A stretch of 6,529 bases of DNA from an uncultured Actinomyces sp. (GCA_900554605.1 USHU01000058.1:1-6529); one strand, 5' to 3'; shown: positions 1-5,652, numbered from the stretch's first letter. Numbers and translations are program-made. Notes: a model not told the origin generated them from the sequence alone.

Positions 1-289
1 GGCCTGGCGCAACGGAGGCTTGACGCGATAGAGGAGAACCGGGGACAACACGCGAGATTGCACGTAATTCCGGCGAGGAAAGGGCCTCGTTGAATTCGTC
101 AAGGTGAGCGGGAGGGGCCGTAATGATCGAAAAGCCAACGCCACCCGCGTGGAGATTACGCAGAGCACGCTCGACAAGAGACATACCCTCAAGATCGACC
201 AAGGCTTTGGGGCGATCCGAGCCCAGCCGACTACCCGATCCTGCGGCAGTGATTACCGCAAAAACTCGATCGGAATGAGTCTGTGTCAC
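1..289 (-). CDS. ispD: 2-C-methyl-D-erythritol 4-phosphate cytidylyltransferase (IspD), N-terminal part, cut by window edge
   Basis: The translation from a GTG at 289 reads [20 protein letters not shown] within its first 29 residues. This is the nucleotide-binding signature of IspD (AAGxGxRLG followed about 4 residues later by PK). Near the window edge it reads SRQASV, matching the family RQxSV segment. IspD couples MEP to CTP to give CDP-methylerythritol, the third step of the non-mevalonate isoprenoid pathway, in the cytosol. About 96 codons are present of a family length near 230. The GTG overlaps the carD stop as GTGA, so translational coupling to carD is likely. In Actinobacteria such as Mycobacterium, carD-ispD-ispF is a known gene order, so ispF may follow outside the window (inference). 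Other sugar nucleotidyltransferases share the first motif, but the RQxSV segment and the carD linkage make IspD the clear choice. Confidence 0.9.
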   Translation of the reverse strand, partial: MTQTHSDRVFAVITAAGSGSRLGSDRPKALVDLEGMSLVERALRNLHAGGVGFSIITAPPAHLDEFNEALSSPELRAISRVVPGSPLSRQASVAPG

Positions 290-825
290 TCTTCCGAATC
301 GTCTTCCGGGAGGTCGTCCGCGATGGCGAGGGAGGCATCGTATCCCTCGGCAAGGACCTCATCGAGTCGAGCAGCAGCAGCGGACTTATCGATGCCGCGG
401 GCAAGAGCAAGTTCTGAACTGAGGATCTGGCGCGCCTTCGTCAGCATGCGCTTCTCACCCGTCGAGAGCTTCTTTTGATCATCGCGACGAGTAAGATCGC
501 GGACAACCTCGGCGACCTTCACAATGTCACCGGTCGCGATCTTCTCTTGGTTTGCCTTGAAACGACGAGACCAGTTCGTCGGTTCCTCAATATAGGGAGC
601 GCGAAGAACCGAGAGAACGGTTTCAAGCCCGTCTTCGTCCACAACATCACGAACCCCAACAAGGTCAACGTTTTCGGCGGGAACCTGAATAGTAAGATCT
701 CCCTGGCTCACGCGAAGAGTTAGGTAGATCTTCTCTTCTCCGCGAATCATACGGGTGGAGATTTCCTCAATCTTGGCGGCACCGTGGTGAGGGTAAACAA
801 CGGTCTGACCGATCTCAAATGACAT
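286..825 (-). CDS. carD: CarD family RNA polymerase-binding transcription regulator
   Basis: The 179-residue product closely follows mycobacterial CarD (162 aa). Residues 1-60 form the Tudor-like RNA polymerase beta-subunit interaction domain ([12 protein letters not shown], then QGDL and VPAEN, VGVRDVV). Residues 61-150 form the helical DNA-binding domain with [16 protein letters not shown] and [14 protein letters not shown]. The tryptophan wedge is W85 and lysines K90 and K125 are kept. CarD binds RNA polymerase at promoters, stabilises the open complex and strongly affects rRNA transcription. R25 is conserved, but position 47, an arginine in M. tuberculosis CarD, is glutamine here. The C-terminus is extended by about 17 residues and ends in an acidic tail (EDDSEE). 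An upstream GTG-type start at 900 is possible, but the ATG at 825 has an AGGAG eight bases upstream and matches the family N-terminus. It overlaps ispD by four bases. Confidence 0.96.
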   Translation of the reverse strand: MSFEIGQTVVYPHHGAAKIEEISTRMIRGEEKIYLTLRVSQGDLTIQVPAENVDLVGVRDVVDEDGLETVLSVLRAPYIEEPTNWSRRFKANQEKIATGDIVKVAEVVRDLTRRDDQKKLSTGEKRMLTKARQILSSELALARGIDKSAAAARLDEVLAEGYDASLAIADDLPEDDSEE

Positions 826-833
826 AGAAGAAA

Positions 834-838
834 CTCCT
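834..838 (-). promoter_or_regulatory. Ribosome binding site of carD
   Basis: AGGAG on the minus strand lies eight bases before the ATG at 825. It fixes the carD start there rather than at the longer open frame that begins 75 bases further upstream. Confidence 0.8.
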
Positions 839-863
839 GCACTCCAGCTGAACTGCGGTTTAT

Positions 864-872
864 ATTCTATCA
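864..872 (-). promoter_or_regulatory. Extended -10 promoter element of carD
   Basis: The minus strand reads TGATAGAAT, that is a TGn extension followed by TAGAAT, one mismatch from TATAAT. Transcription would start near 857, giving a leader of about 32 bases with the AGGAG site inside it. No good -35 hexamer sits at 16-18 bases; a TTGTCC at 895-900 is too far away (25 bases). An extended -10 can replace a -35 element. Inferred from sequence only. Confidence 0.5.
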
Positions 873-951
873 GTTCGTGCCCTTTGTGTGCCCGGGACAA
901 GAACTCGCTTTTTCCTGAGGAATCACAGAGCTTTGCTGCCTGAAGTCTTTA

Positions 952-977
952 CGCGGGAAGGTAGCAGTTCTCCCGCG
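952..977. repeat. Stem-loop in the spacer between the DUF559 gene and carD
   Basis: CGCGGGA at 952-958 and TCCCGCG at 971-977 form a perfect 7-bp inverted repeat with a 12-base loop. It lies downstream of the minus-strand gene ending at 1109 and upstream of the carD promoter, so it could end or attenuate transcription entering carD. No U-tract follows on the minus strand, so a terminator role is uncertain. The rest of the 283-bp spacer (826-1108) shows no convincing gene: small open frames on both strands lack family motifs and ribosome sites. Confidence 0.35.
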
Positions 978-1108
978 ACCAGCAGTTACCGAAACTTCAA
1001 AGTCGGACGCGCTCTTCGTTCCCGTTTCCCTCCGCTTACAAGTGACCCCGGGGCCCTCTTCCATCTACCGAAATGAGTATCGGGTTTCTCTCCGCGCGCA
1101 AGCGATCC

Positions 1109-2191
1109 CTAGCCATTAGATCGGACTCTGAGTCGTTTTCGGCGCTTCGCGCGCCAGAGAAGAATCTCGCAAAGCTGTCTCAGAACGAGGGACGGGTCGG
1201 CCAGCGCACTCCACCGCAGACGAACAACTTTCCAGCCCTCGGCCTCGAGACGACGCTGGCGATCTTGCTCATCTTCAATCACCGAATGAACCTGATCGAC
1301 GGTATCCCCATATTTCTGGCGGCCATCAAATTCATATGCAATTTTGTGCCTTGGAAAAGCAATATCGACGAAACACTGCCGCCCGACAGCAATGACTTCA
1401 TATTGGGTCTGTATTTGGGGAGCCCTGGCAGATTGCAAAATGAACAGGAGACGCGATTCGCCGGGAGATTCGCAGCCTGCATCAAGCCTGGGGATCAAGG
1501 ATCGAAGCTTGGCCCTGTTACGAATATTGCGGGCAAGGCGCGCATGAATGAATTGAAGATTCTCTCGAACTGAGCGTTCCCGGGCGCGAGAAACCCCTTG
1601 CCTGAAACGATTGAAGTTGACGATGGCCGCAAAAATCATGTTGATCTGGGCAAAAAGATCAGCCAAGTGCACGTGACGAGGTGCACGCGTCACGCAGCGG
1701 ATGAGGAGAGAGTCTTGATCCAAGAAATTTAGTCCTTCAACAACTTTAAGACCCGCTCGCCCATCACAATGACGCGGGCGGACGCTCATCGCAGCTGCGA
1801 CAACGTGCTGATCAAGAACAACTGCTGGGAAATGCAGCGGACGAAGGCTGTGATCTTTGCCGTGACACAAATCCGGAGCGATGGCAAAGTCGTGCGTGTA
1901 GCCGTAGATAAAGAGTGATGGACGAGAATCAAGCACAAGATAGGGGCGTCGGTGGATTGCTGCGAAGGCTCGTGCGACCAGGACCACGAATTGTCCATTC
2001 ACCGGCCCTTGATGACAAGCTGATCGGAGGACAGATGAGGGAAGATAACTTCCTCTGATAATCCGAACGATTTCACCGGACCGACAACGATTGGCGAGAA
2101 CGCGTCGGTTACTTGTCGACGAGTAGAGCATTGCTTGGGACACACTCCGAATAATCGAGGAGATGAGACGTGGCTCAATATCGATCTTCAT
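1109..2191 (-). CDS. AbiEi-like antitoxin-domain / DUF559 (PD-(D/E)XK-type) nuclease-fold protein
   Basis: The 360-residue product has two parts. Residues about 1-60 resemble the AbiEi-type winged-helix N-terminus seen in actinobacterial proteins of this kind (SGEIVRIIRGSYLP at 38-51). Residues about 65-235 are a poorly conserved middle with FAAIH at 76-80. Residues about 240-330 form a DUF559/Vsr-like restriction-endonuclease fold: ESPGES (E245), VDIAFP (D276), then EFDGRQKYG (E287, D289) and GWKVVRLRW. This acidic pattern suits metal-dependent DNA cleavage, but activity is not shown for most of this family and its role is unknown. No AbiEii-type nucleotidyltransferase toxin is adjacent, so it is not an evident toxin-antitoxin pair. 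A TTG start at 2266 is possible; the ATG at 2191 is preferred because AGGAGG lies five bases upstream. By eye its base composition looks more AT-rich than carD or gpmA. It is intact and in frame throughout. Confidence 0.75.
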   Translation of the reverse strand: MKIDIEPRLISSIIRSVSQAMLYSSTSNRRVLANRCRSGEIVRIIRGSYLPSSVLRSACHQGPVNGQFVVLVARAFAAIHRRPYLVLDSRPSLFIYGYTHDFAIAPDLCHGKDHSLRPLHFPAVVLDQHVVAAAMSVRPRHCDGRAGLKVVEGLNFLDQDSLLIRCVTRAPRHVHLADLFAQINMIFAAIVNFNRFRQGVSRARERSVRENLQFIHARLARNIRNRAKLRSLIPRLDAGCESPGESRLLFILQSARAPQIQTQYEVIAVGRQCFVDIAFPRHKIAYEFDGRQKYGDTVDQVHSVIEDEQDRQRRLEAEGWKVVRLRWSALADPSLVLRQLCEILLWRAKRRKRLRVRSNG

Positions 2192-2196
2192 CGCAC

Positions 2197-2202
2197 CCTC
2201 CT
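2197..2202 (-). promoter_or_regulatory. Ribosome binding site of the DUF559 protein gene
   Basis: A full AGGAGG on the minus strand stands five bases before the ATG at 2191. It decides that start over the in-frame TTG at 2266, which has no such site. Confidence 0.8.
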
Positions 2203-2279
2203 CTTTCGGATCTGCACCAGATAAACACTGTTCATCTATAAACAAGGATGCGTGCTGCGACTTCAACGGGTGGAACAGT

Positions 2280-2331
2280 TACGCAATCTGTGGATAACTC
2301 AGCGCAAACACAACACTGTGGATACGCAATC
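2280..2331. promoter_or_regulatory. Paired DnaA-box-like sites within a direct repeat
   Basis: TGTGGATAA at 2289-2297 is a perfect DnaA box (TTATCCACA on the minus strand), and TGTGGATAC at 2317-2325 is one base off. Both have the same orientation, 28 bases apart. The 9-mer TACGCAATC occurs at 2280-2288, just before the first box, and again at 2323-2331, overlapping the end of the second. The sites lie 90-140 bases upstream of the DUF559 gene start, so DnaA could affect its promoter or be titrated there. Nothing else suggests an origin here: no dnaA, dnaN or AT-rich unwinding stretch. Chance is possible. Confidence 0.4.
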
Positions 2332-2428
2332 ACTGCACTTCAGGCCCGAAACCAAACCGCTCGTACGGCCACAAAGTGACCCAAGGTTGGAATCAACGTA
2401 CGTGCCTCAGCCTAAGCCCTCATGTCGT

Positions 2429-2438
2429 CGGACAAAGT
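2429..2438 (+). repeat. Copy 1 of the decamer CGGACAAAGT
   Basis: An isolated direct copy of the decamer that also forms the core of the inverted repeat at 2552-2630. Its flanks (GTCGT on the left, CGTAGTC on the right) differ from the other copies. A weaker relative, ACAAAGTGAC, is at 2371-2380. Confidence 0.6.
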
Positions 2439-2551
2439 CGTAGTCACCGGCACAGTTTCATCCCAAACAGACCCAAACCGCCCCGTACAGCAGCTACTCA
2501 AATGGCCCACCCTTGCAATCGCTGCCCTAGCGCGCCCAAATCTCCACTCAA

Positions 2552-2630
2552 CCGGACAAAGTGCGTCTGGATGCGGAGGCAAAGGTACAAATGCTGCGAA
2601 CCGGTTGAGGCTCTGACGCACTTTGTCCGG
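2552..2630. repeat. Perfect 16-bp inverted repeat (2552-2567 / 2615-2630) enclosing 47 bp
   Basis: CCGGACAAAGTGCGTC at 2552-2567 is exactly complementary to GACGCACTTTGTCCGG at 2615-2630. A second inverted repeat, CTCAACCGG at 2547-2555 with CCGGTTGAG at 2601-2609, overlaps it by CCGG, so the two stems exclude each other in full, though a partial pseudoknot is possible. The arms could be the ends of a 79-bp miniature element, a paired protein site or an RNA switch. No target-site duplication flanks it and no U-tract follows on either strand. Identity unknown. Confidence 0.65.
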
Positions 2631-2715
2631 ACTGAAGCGTCGTAACAGCATCGGCGCTGGAAATACAACTATCTTCCCCTCGGCGCCAATAAACAGAACC
2701 CCGCAGCAGATATAA

Positions 2716-2757
2716 CGGAGTCCCGGCATCGCCTGAAAAGGCGACGCCGGGACTCCG
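2716..2757 (-). terminator. Hairpin terminator of gpmA
   Basis: CGGAGTCCCGGC at 2716-2727 pairs perfectly with GCCGGGACTCCG at 2746-2757. After one mismatch, TCGCC at 2729-2733 pairs with GGCGA at 2740-2744, leaving a six-base loop. The stem begins seven bases after the gpmA stop. On the minus strand it is followed by GTTATATCTG rather than a run of U, so it may work as a non-canonical terminator or 3' stabiliser. Confidence 0.85.
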
Positions 2758-2763
2758 CTCAGA

Positions 2764-3501
2764 TCACTTGCCCTGGTTTGCGACCGCGGCGATCTTCGCC
2801 TCGGCCTCAGGATCCAGGTAGGTACCGCCCTTCTTGACGGGCTTGAGGGTCTCTTCATCAAGCTCGTACACCAGCGGAATACCGGTGGGGATGTTCACGC
2901 CGGCGATATCCTCGTCGGAGATCTCATCCAGGTGCTTGACGATGGCGCGCAGGGAGTTGCCGTGCGCGGCAATCATGACGGTCTTTCCGGTCTTGATCGC
3001 GGGAATGATGGTCTCATCCCAGTAGGGCAGCAGGCGTGCGATGACGTCCTTGAGGCATTCGCTCATGGGAACGGGCTCGCCGGCGTAGCGGGGATCCTGA
3101 TCCTGCGAGAACTCGGAGCCAGCCTCGATGGCGGGCGGAGCCACGTCGAAGGAACGGCGCCACAGCATGAACTGTTCTTCGCCGTATTCGTCGCGGATTT
3201 CCTTCTTGTTCTTACCCTGGAGCGCACCGTAGTGACGCTCGTTGAGACGCCAGTTGCGCTCAACGGGGATCCAGTGACGGTCAGCGGCGTCGAGAGCCAG
3301 GTTCGCGGTCATGATCGCGCGACGCAACATCGACGTGAACAGGAGATCCGGAAGAACACCGGACTCCTTGAGGAGCTCACCACCGTGGGTTGCTTCCGCG
3401 CGGCCCTTGTCCGACAGCGGAACATCCACCCAACCGGTGAAGAGATTCTTTGCATTCCATTCGCTCTCGCCGTGGCGGAGCAGCACCAGTTTGTAGGTCA
3501 T
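2764..3501 (-). CDS. gpmA: 2,3-bisphosphoglycerate-dependent phosphoglycerate mutase
   Basis: The 245-residue product is complete and of usual family length. It interconverts 3- and 2-phosphoglycerate in glycolysis and gluconeogenesis in the cytosol, through a phosphohistidine. The active-site motif [10 protein letters not shown] gives H10 as the phosphorylated residue. R61 follows in [11 protein letters not shown]88 in [12 protein letters not shown], and the second histidine H180 in [11 protein letters not shown]. These match the positions in E. coli GpmA with small offsets. [14 protein letters not shown] near 201-214 and the tail rich in Lys and Ala are also family-typical. The start is set by the family N-terminus; the ribosome site is weak (GAAAGA eight bases upstream). 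It is a single-gene unit closed by the hairpin at 2716-2757 and is divergent from the lipoprotein operon. Confidence 0.97.
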   Translation of the reverse strand: MTYKLVLLRHGESEWNAKNLFTGWVDVPLSDKGRAEATHGGELLKESGVLPDLLFTSMLRRAIMTANLALDAADRHWIPVERNWRLNERHYGALQGKNKKEIRDEYGEEQFMLWRRSFDVAPPAIEAGSEFSQDQDPRYAGEPVPMSECLKDVIARLLPYWDETIIPAIKTGKTVMIAAHGNSLRAIVKHLDEISDEDIAGVNIPTGIPLVYELDEETLKPVKKGGTYLDPEAEAKIAAVANQGK

Positions 3502-3553
3502 GTTCCTATTCTTTCACCCTTTTCCCATATGTGTCAGGACGTGTGTCATGCAT

Positions 3554-3581
3554 CATCTATTTCACATGCACTCGCAAACAA
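3554..3581 (-). promoter_or_regulatory. Possible gpmA promoter
   Basis: On the minus strand TTGTTT (3576-3581) and TAGATG (3554-3559) are separated by 16 bases and would give a leader of about 45 bases. The -10 is poor, so this is only the best candidate found. The heptamer TGACACA occurs twice in the predicted leader (3530-3536 and 3542-3548, minus strand), with a 12-base period. Confidence 0.3.
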
Positions 3582-3640
3582 ATCAACCATGATCAGTCCA
3601 TATCGAGTACCCGCCCAGTAAGCACCCAGCGACATTCCTT

Positions 3641-3646
3641 TAAACT
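3641..3646 (+). promoter_or_regulatory. -10 box placed for a leaderless transcript of the OmpA-domain lipoprotein gene
   Basis: TAAACT fits the actinobacterial TANNNT -10 pattern and ends six bases before the ATG at 3653, so transcription would begin at or beside the A of the start codon. No Shine-Dalgarno-like sequence exists before this ATG (CTTTCCGC precedes it). No clear -35 hexamer is seen about 17 bases upstream. Leaderless mRNAs are common in Actinobacteria. Confidence 0.5.
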
Positions 3647-3652
3647 TTCCGC

Positions 3653-4876
3653 ATGAGTGACACAACATCAAAGCGCCACTTTTTCCATACGGCGACCGCG
3701 TTGACCGCAATGGCCGCACTCTTTTCTCTAAGTGCATGCTCCCAGAGCACGCCTTCTACTTCAACGACAACCGAGACGACGCAAGCTCCCGAGGCCTCCG
3801 CCACGACGGCCACCGCAGTGCCGGCTGTCGCAGGTTACAAGCCCGGCGAGATCCCGCCGATTCCTCTCTTCAAGGTTCCCCCGATCGGCGTCTTCGCTTC
3901 CAACGCGGACAAGGCTGTTATCGACGCGACCTCAAAGATTTCCTCCGTTCCCGGCGTAACCGTTGCCCCTGCTGTGTGTGACGGTTCCGGATTGGTGACC
4001 AACGGCGGAAATACCGTACTTGGCGGCGACGGCTCTGGTGTTTCCAACAACGGCGACAAGCAGGTTGTGAACAACGGCGACGGCTCCGGTGTCATCAACG
4101 AGGGCCCCCTGAACATCGTTGTCGACGGTACGGGCGGCGGTGTCTACAACGATTCATCCACCGGCCTGAACATTGTCATCAGTGCTGACGGCTCCGGCAC
4201 CTACAACTCTGACACACTGAACATCGTCATCAGCCCCGATGGCTCCGGCACCTACAACAACTCGGCGACCGGTGAAAGCATCGTCATCAGTGCTGACGGC
4301 TCGGGCACCTACAGCAATACCAAGACCTCCGTGAACTACAACCTTGATGGCAAGGGGGGCGGCGTCTACACCGACCCGAACCTCAACATCATCAACAACG
4401 GTGATGGCACCGCGCAGGTCAACGGACAGCAAATCAAGGCCGACAAGGCCCCGACTGCCGGCAAGGTCGGCAAGTTCCCCAAGGTTGACGGCCTCAAGCC
4501 CATCGAGAGCTGCGGTACCACCATCACCCTTGAGGACGGTGTCCTCTTCGACTTCGGCAAGTCCGATATTCGTCCCGAGGCAGCGGCAACCCTGAAGAAT
4601 CTTGCTGAGGTTCTGACCAATGCGAAGGTTCCGCTTGCACACATCTACGGCCACACCGATTCAATCGGTGATGACGCATCGAACCAGACTCTCTCTGAGG
4701 AGCGCGCAGCCGCTGTCGTGAGCGAGCTGAAGAAGGACGGCGTCACGGCAACCCTGGATTCTCAAGGCTTCGGCGAGAGCAAGCCTGTTGCTCCGAACAC
4801 GAACGCCGATGGCTCCGACAACCCGGCAGGCCGCCAGGCAAACCGCCGAGTCGAGATCTTCATTCCCGCTTTCTGA
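3653..4876 (+). CDS. Lipoprotein with Asp-Gly-x-Gly repeats and C-terminal OmpA-like peptidoglycan-binding domain
   Basis: The 407-residue product starts with a lipoprotein signal: basic KRH at 7-9, a hydrophobic run, and lipobox LSAC with C29 to be lipidated. Residues 30-60 are a Thr/Ser/Ala linker. Residues 110-255 hold about nine repeats of 15-21 residues built on DG(S/T/K)G, many as NIVISxDGSGTYN, which suggests a beta-solenoid-like fold. Residues 296-405 are an OmpA C-terminal domain: VLFDFGKSDIRPEA, then GHTDS with D336, NQTLSEERA with R351, GFGESKP and GRQANRRVEI. D336 and R351 have the 15-residue spacing of the diaminopimelate-binding pair of OmpA. The protein is therefore likely anchored in the membrane and bound to peptidoglycan. 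Besides C29 the only cysteines are C109 and C287, which bracket the repeats and may form a disulfide (inference). The lipoprotein gene at 4896 follows 19 bases later, probably as an operon. Exact role unknown. Confidence 0.85.
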   Translation: MSDTTSKRHFFHTATALTAMAALFSLSACSQSTPSTSTTTETTQAPEASATTATAVPAVAGYKPGEIPPIPLFKVPPIGVFASNADKAVIDATSKISSVPGVTVAPAVCDGSGLVTNGGNTVLGGDGSGVSNNGDKQVVNNGDGSGVINEGPLNIVVDGTGGGVYNDSSTGLNIVISADGSGTYNSDTLNIVISPDGSGTYNNSATGESIVISADGSGTYSNTKTSVNYNLDGKGGGVYTDPNLNIINNGDGTAQVNGQQIKADKAPTAGKVGKFPKVDGLKPIESCGTTITLEDGVLFDFGKSDIRPEAAATLKNLAEVLTNAKVPLAHIYGHTDSIGDDASNQTLSEERAAAVVSELKKDGVTATLDSQGFGESKPVAPNTNADGSDNPAGRQANRRVEIFIPAF

Positions 4877-4895
4877 TCATTTTCAAGGATTCACG

Positions 4896-5428
4896 ATGAC
4901 TATTCGTTCACCTCGTTCTCTGGCCGCCCTCGCGGTCACCACGACCGTTGCCCTCGCAATGGGAATTAGCGCCTGTAGTCAGACCAACAATCAGGGCGCT
5001 TCCGAGCAGCTGGCCTCCGCGAAGGCAACTCTCCAGAGCGCCGCTGCCGAGGCCTCGACCGCCGCATCGGCCGGCCTAGCCAGCGCGTCTGCGACCGTCT
5101 CCGCAGCGCAGGCAACCGCTTCTTCTGCCGCTAACAACGCAAAGGAAACGGCACAGGGCGTCACCGAAACACTCAGACTATCGTAGATTCTGACGTTGTT
5201 GTCACCGTTCCCGAGGGCGTTGCCCACGTGGTGATCTTCGGTTCGGACGTCAAGCTGACCTCGACCCACGCAATCGAGTCCCTCACGATCGGCGGCAGCG
5301 ACAACACTGTCACCCTCGCTTCCGTGAACCGCGTGAGCATCAGCGGCTCGAGCAACAAAGTCACCTATTCCTCGGGCAACCCGAATGTTGCCGACACGGG
5401 TGCCGACAACTCGGTCTCCAAGGGCTGA
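4896..5428 (+). pseudogene. DUF3060-like lipoprotein gene split by a frameshift near 5166-5173
   Basis: An ATG at 4896, with AAGGA six bases upstream, opens a lipoprotein signal with lipobox ISAC (C27). A stalk rich in Ala, Ser and Thr follows (28-92) and may form a helix or coiled coil. This frame stops at 5184-5186. The -1 frame continues without a stop as TQTIVDSDVVVTVPEGVAHV, then repeats such as LTIGGSDNTVTL and VSISGSSNKVTYSSGNP, ending at 5428. This second part resembles DUF3060, a beta-repeat domain of exported actinobacterial proteins. Restoring one base near 5170 would join both into one protein of about 177 residues. No classical slippery heptamer is visible, and a GTG restart at 5228 would lose the first strands of the domain. 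It may be a mutation, phase variation or a sequencing error. It lies just downstream of the OmpA-domain lipoprotein gene, probably in the same operon. Confidence 0.75.
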
Positions 5429-5443
5429 GTCTCTGTAGTTTGC

Positions 5444-5482
5444 AGAGGGGGCTGGGATGCGTCAAGCGTCCTGGCCCCTTCT
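5444..5482 (+). terminator. Hairpin terminator after the lipoprotein operon
   Basis: AGAGGGGGCTGGGA at 5444-5457 pairs along its whole length with TCCTGGCCCCTTCT at 5469-5482 (14 pairs, three of them G-U), with an 11-base loop. It starts 16 bases after the stop at 5428. CCGTATG follows rather than a U-run, so the mode of termination is uncertain. The three G-U pairs become mismatches in a minus-strand transcript, so the fold favours plus-strand RNA. Confidence 0.7.
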
Positions 5483-5652
5483 CCGTATGCGTGAGCGTTC
5501 GGCATCTTTGATGAGAACTTCCGCTTAATGGCGTGCATGCAGCCATCCATTCGCGATAGATTTTCTTCGATTGACGAGGCCGCGCCGGCCATTCGCTTTC
5601 ATCTGACGCTTCGCTTCACCACCAATCGTCCACGCAACAGAAGAGGACCATC

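Larger units (their letters stand above)
2192..2715. other. Long non-coding intergenic region with repeats between gpmA and the DUF559 gene
   Basis: No open frame here carries recognisable motifs. The longest (minus strand, 2861-2412) runs through the gpmA 3' end and its terminator in the wrong frame, and the plus-strand ones are Pro/Arg/Ser-rich noise. The region holds instead the leader of the DUF559 gene, with a possible -10 TATAGA at 2235-2240 on the minus strand, two DnaA-box-like sites (2289-2325) and three copies of CGGACAAAGT (2429-2630). The stretch 2640-2715 shows nothing beyond the start of the gpmA terminator. Confidence 0.6.

Noticed and set aside
870..1076. Small open frames on both strands in the spacer upstream of carD
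   Set aside because: They have no ribosome site or conserved motif; one overlaps the carD promoter.
1073..1573. Plus-strand open frame of 166 codons
   Set aside because: It is antisense to the conserved nuclease domain of the DUF559 protein and carries no motif.
2280..2331. Replication origin
   Set aside because: Only two DnaA-like boxes, no AT-rich unwinding region, and no dnaA, dnaN, rpmH or parAB genes nearby.
2429..2630. CRISPR array
   Set aside because: Repeats are only 10-16 bp, irregularly spaced and partly inverted; no cas genes.
2552..2630. Insertion sequence
   Set aside because: The interval between arms is 47 bp with no transposase, and no target duplication is visible.
2412..2861. 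Minus-strand open frame of 149 codons
   Set aside because: It overlaps the gpmA 3' end out of frame and passes through the terminator hairpin and inverted repeats; composition is noise-like.
2932..3621. Plus-strand open frame of 229 codons
   Set aside because: It lies opposite gpmA, whose active-site motifs are intact; the plus product has no recognisable motif or ribosome site.
4154..4654. Minus-strand open frame of 166 codons rich in Val, Gly and Asp
   Set aside because: Its repetitive look is the mirror of the DGxG repeats on the plus strand.
5160..5190. Programmed -1 ribosomal frameshift
   Set aside because: No slippery heptamer in the zero frame and no obvious downstream stem; a simple indel is more likely, though not excluded.
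5365..5592. Minus-strand open frame of 75 codons after the lipoprotein operon
   Set aside because: It runs through the terminator hairpin and the DUF3060-like region, with no motif.
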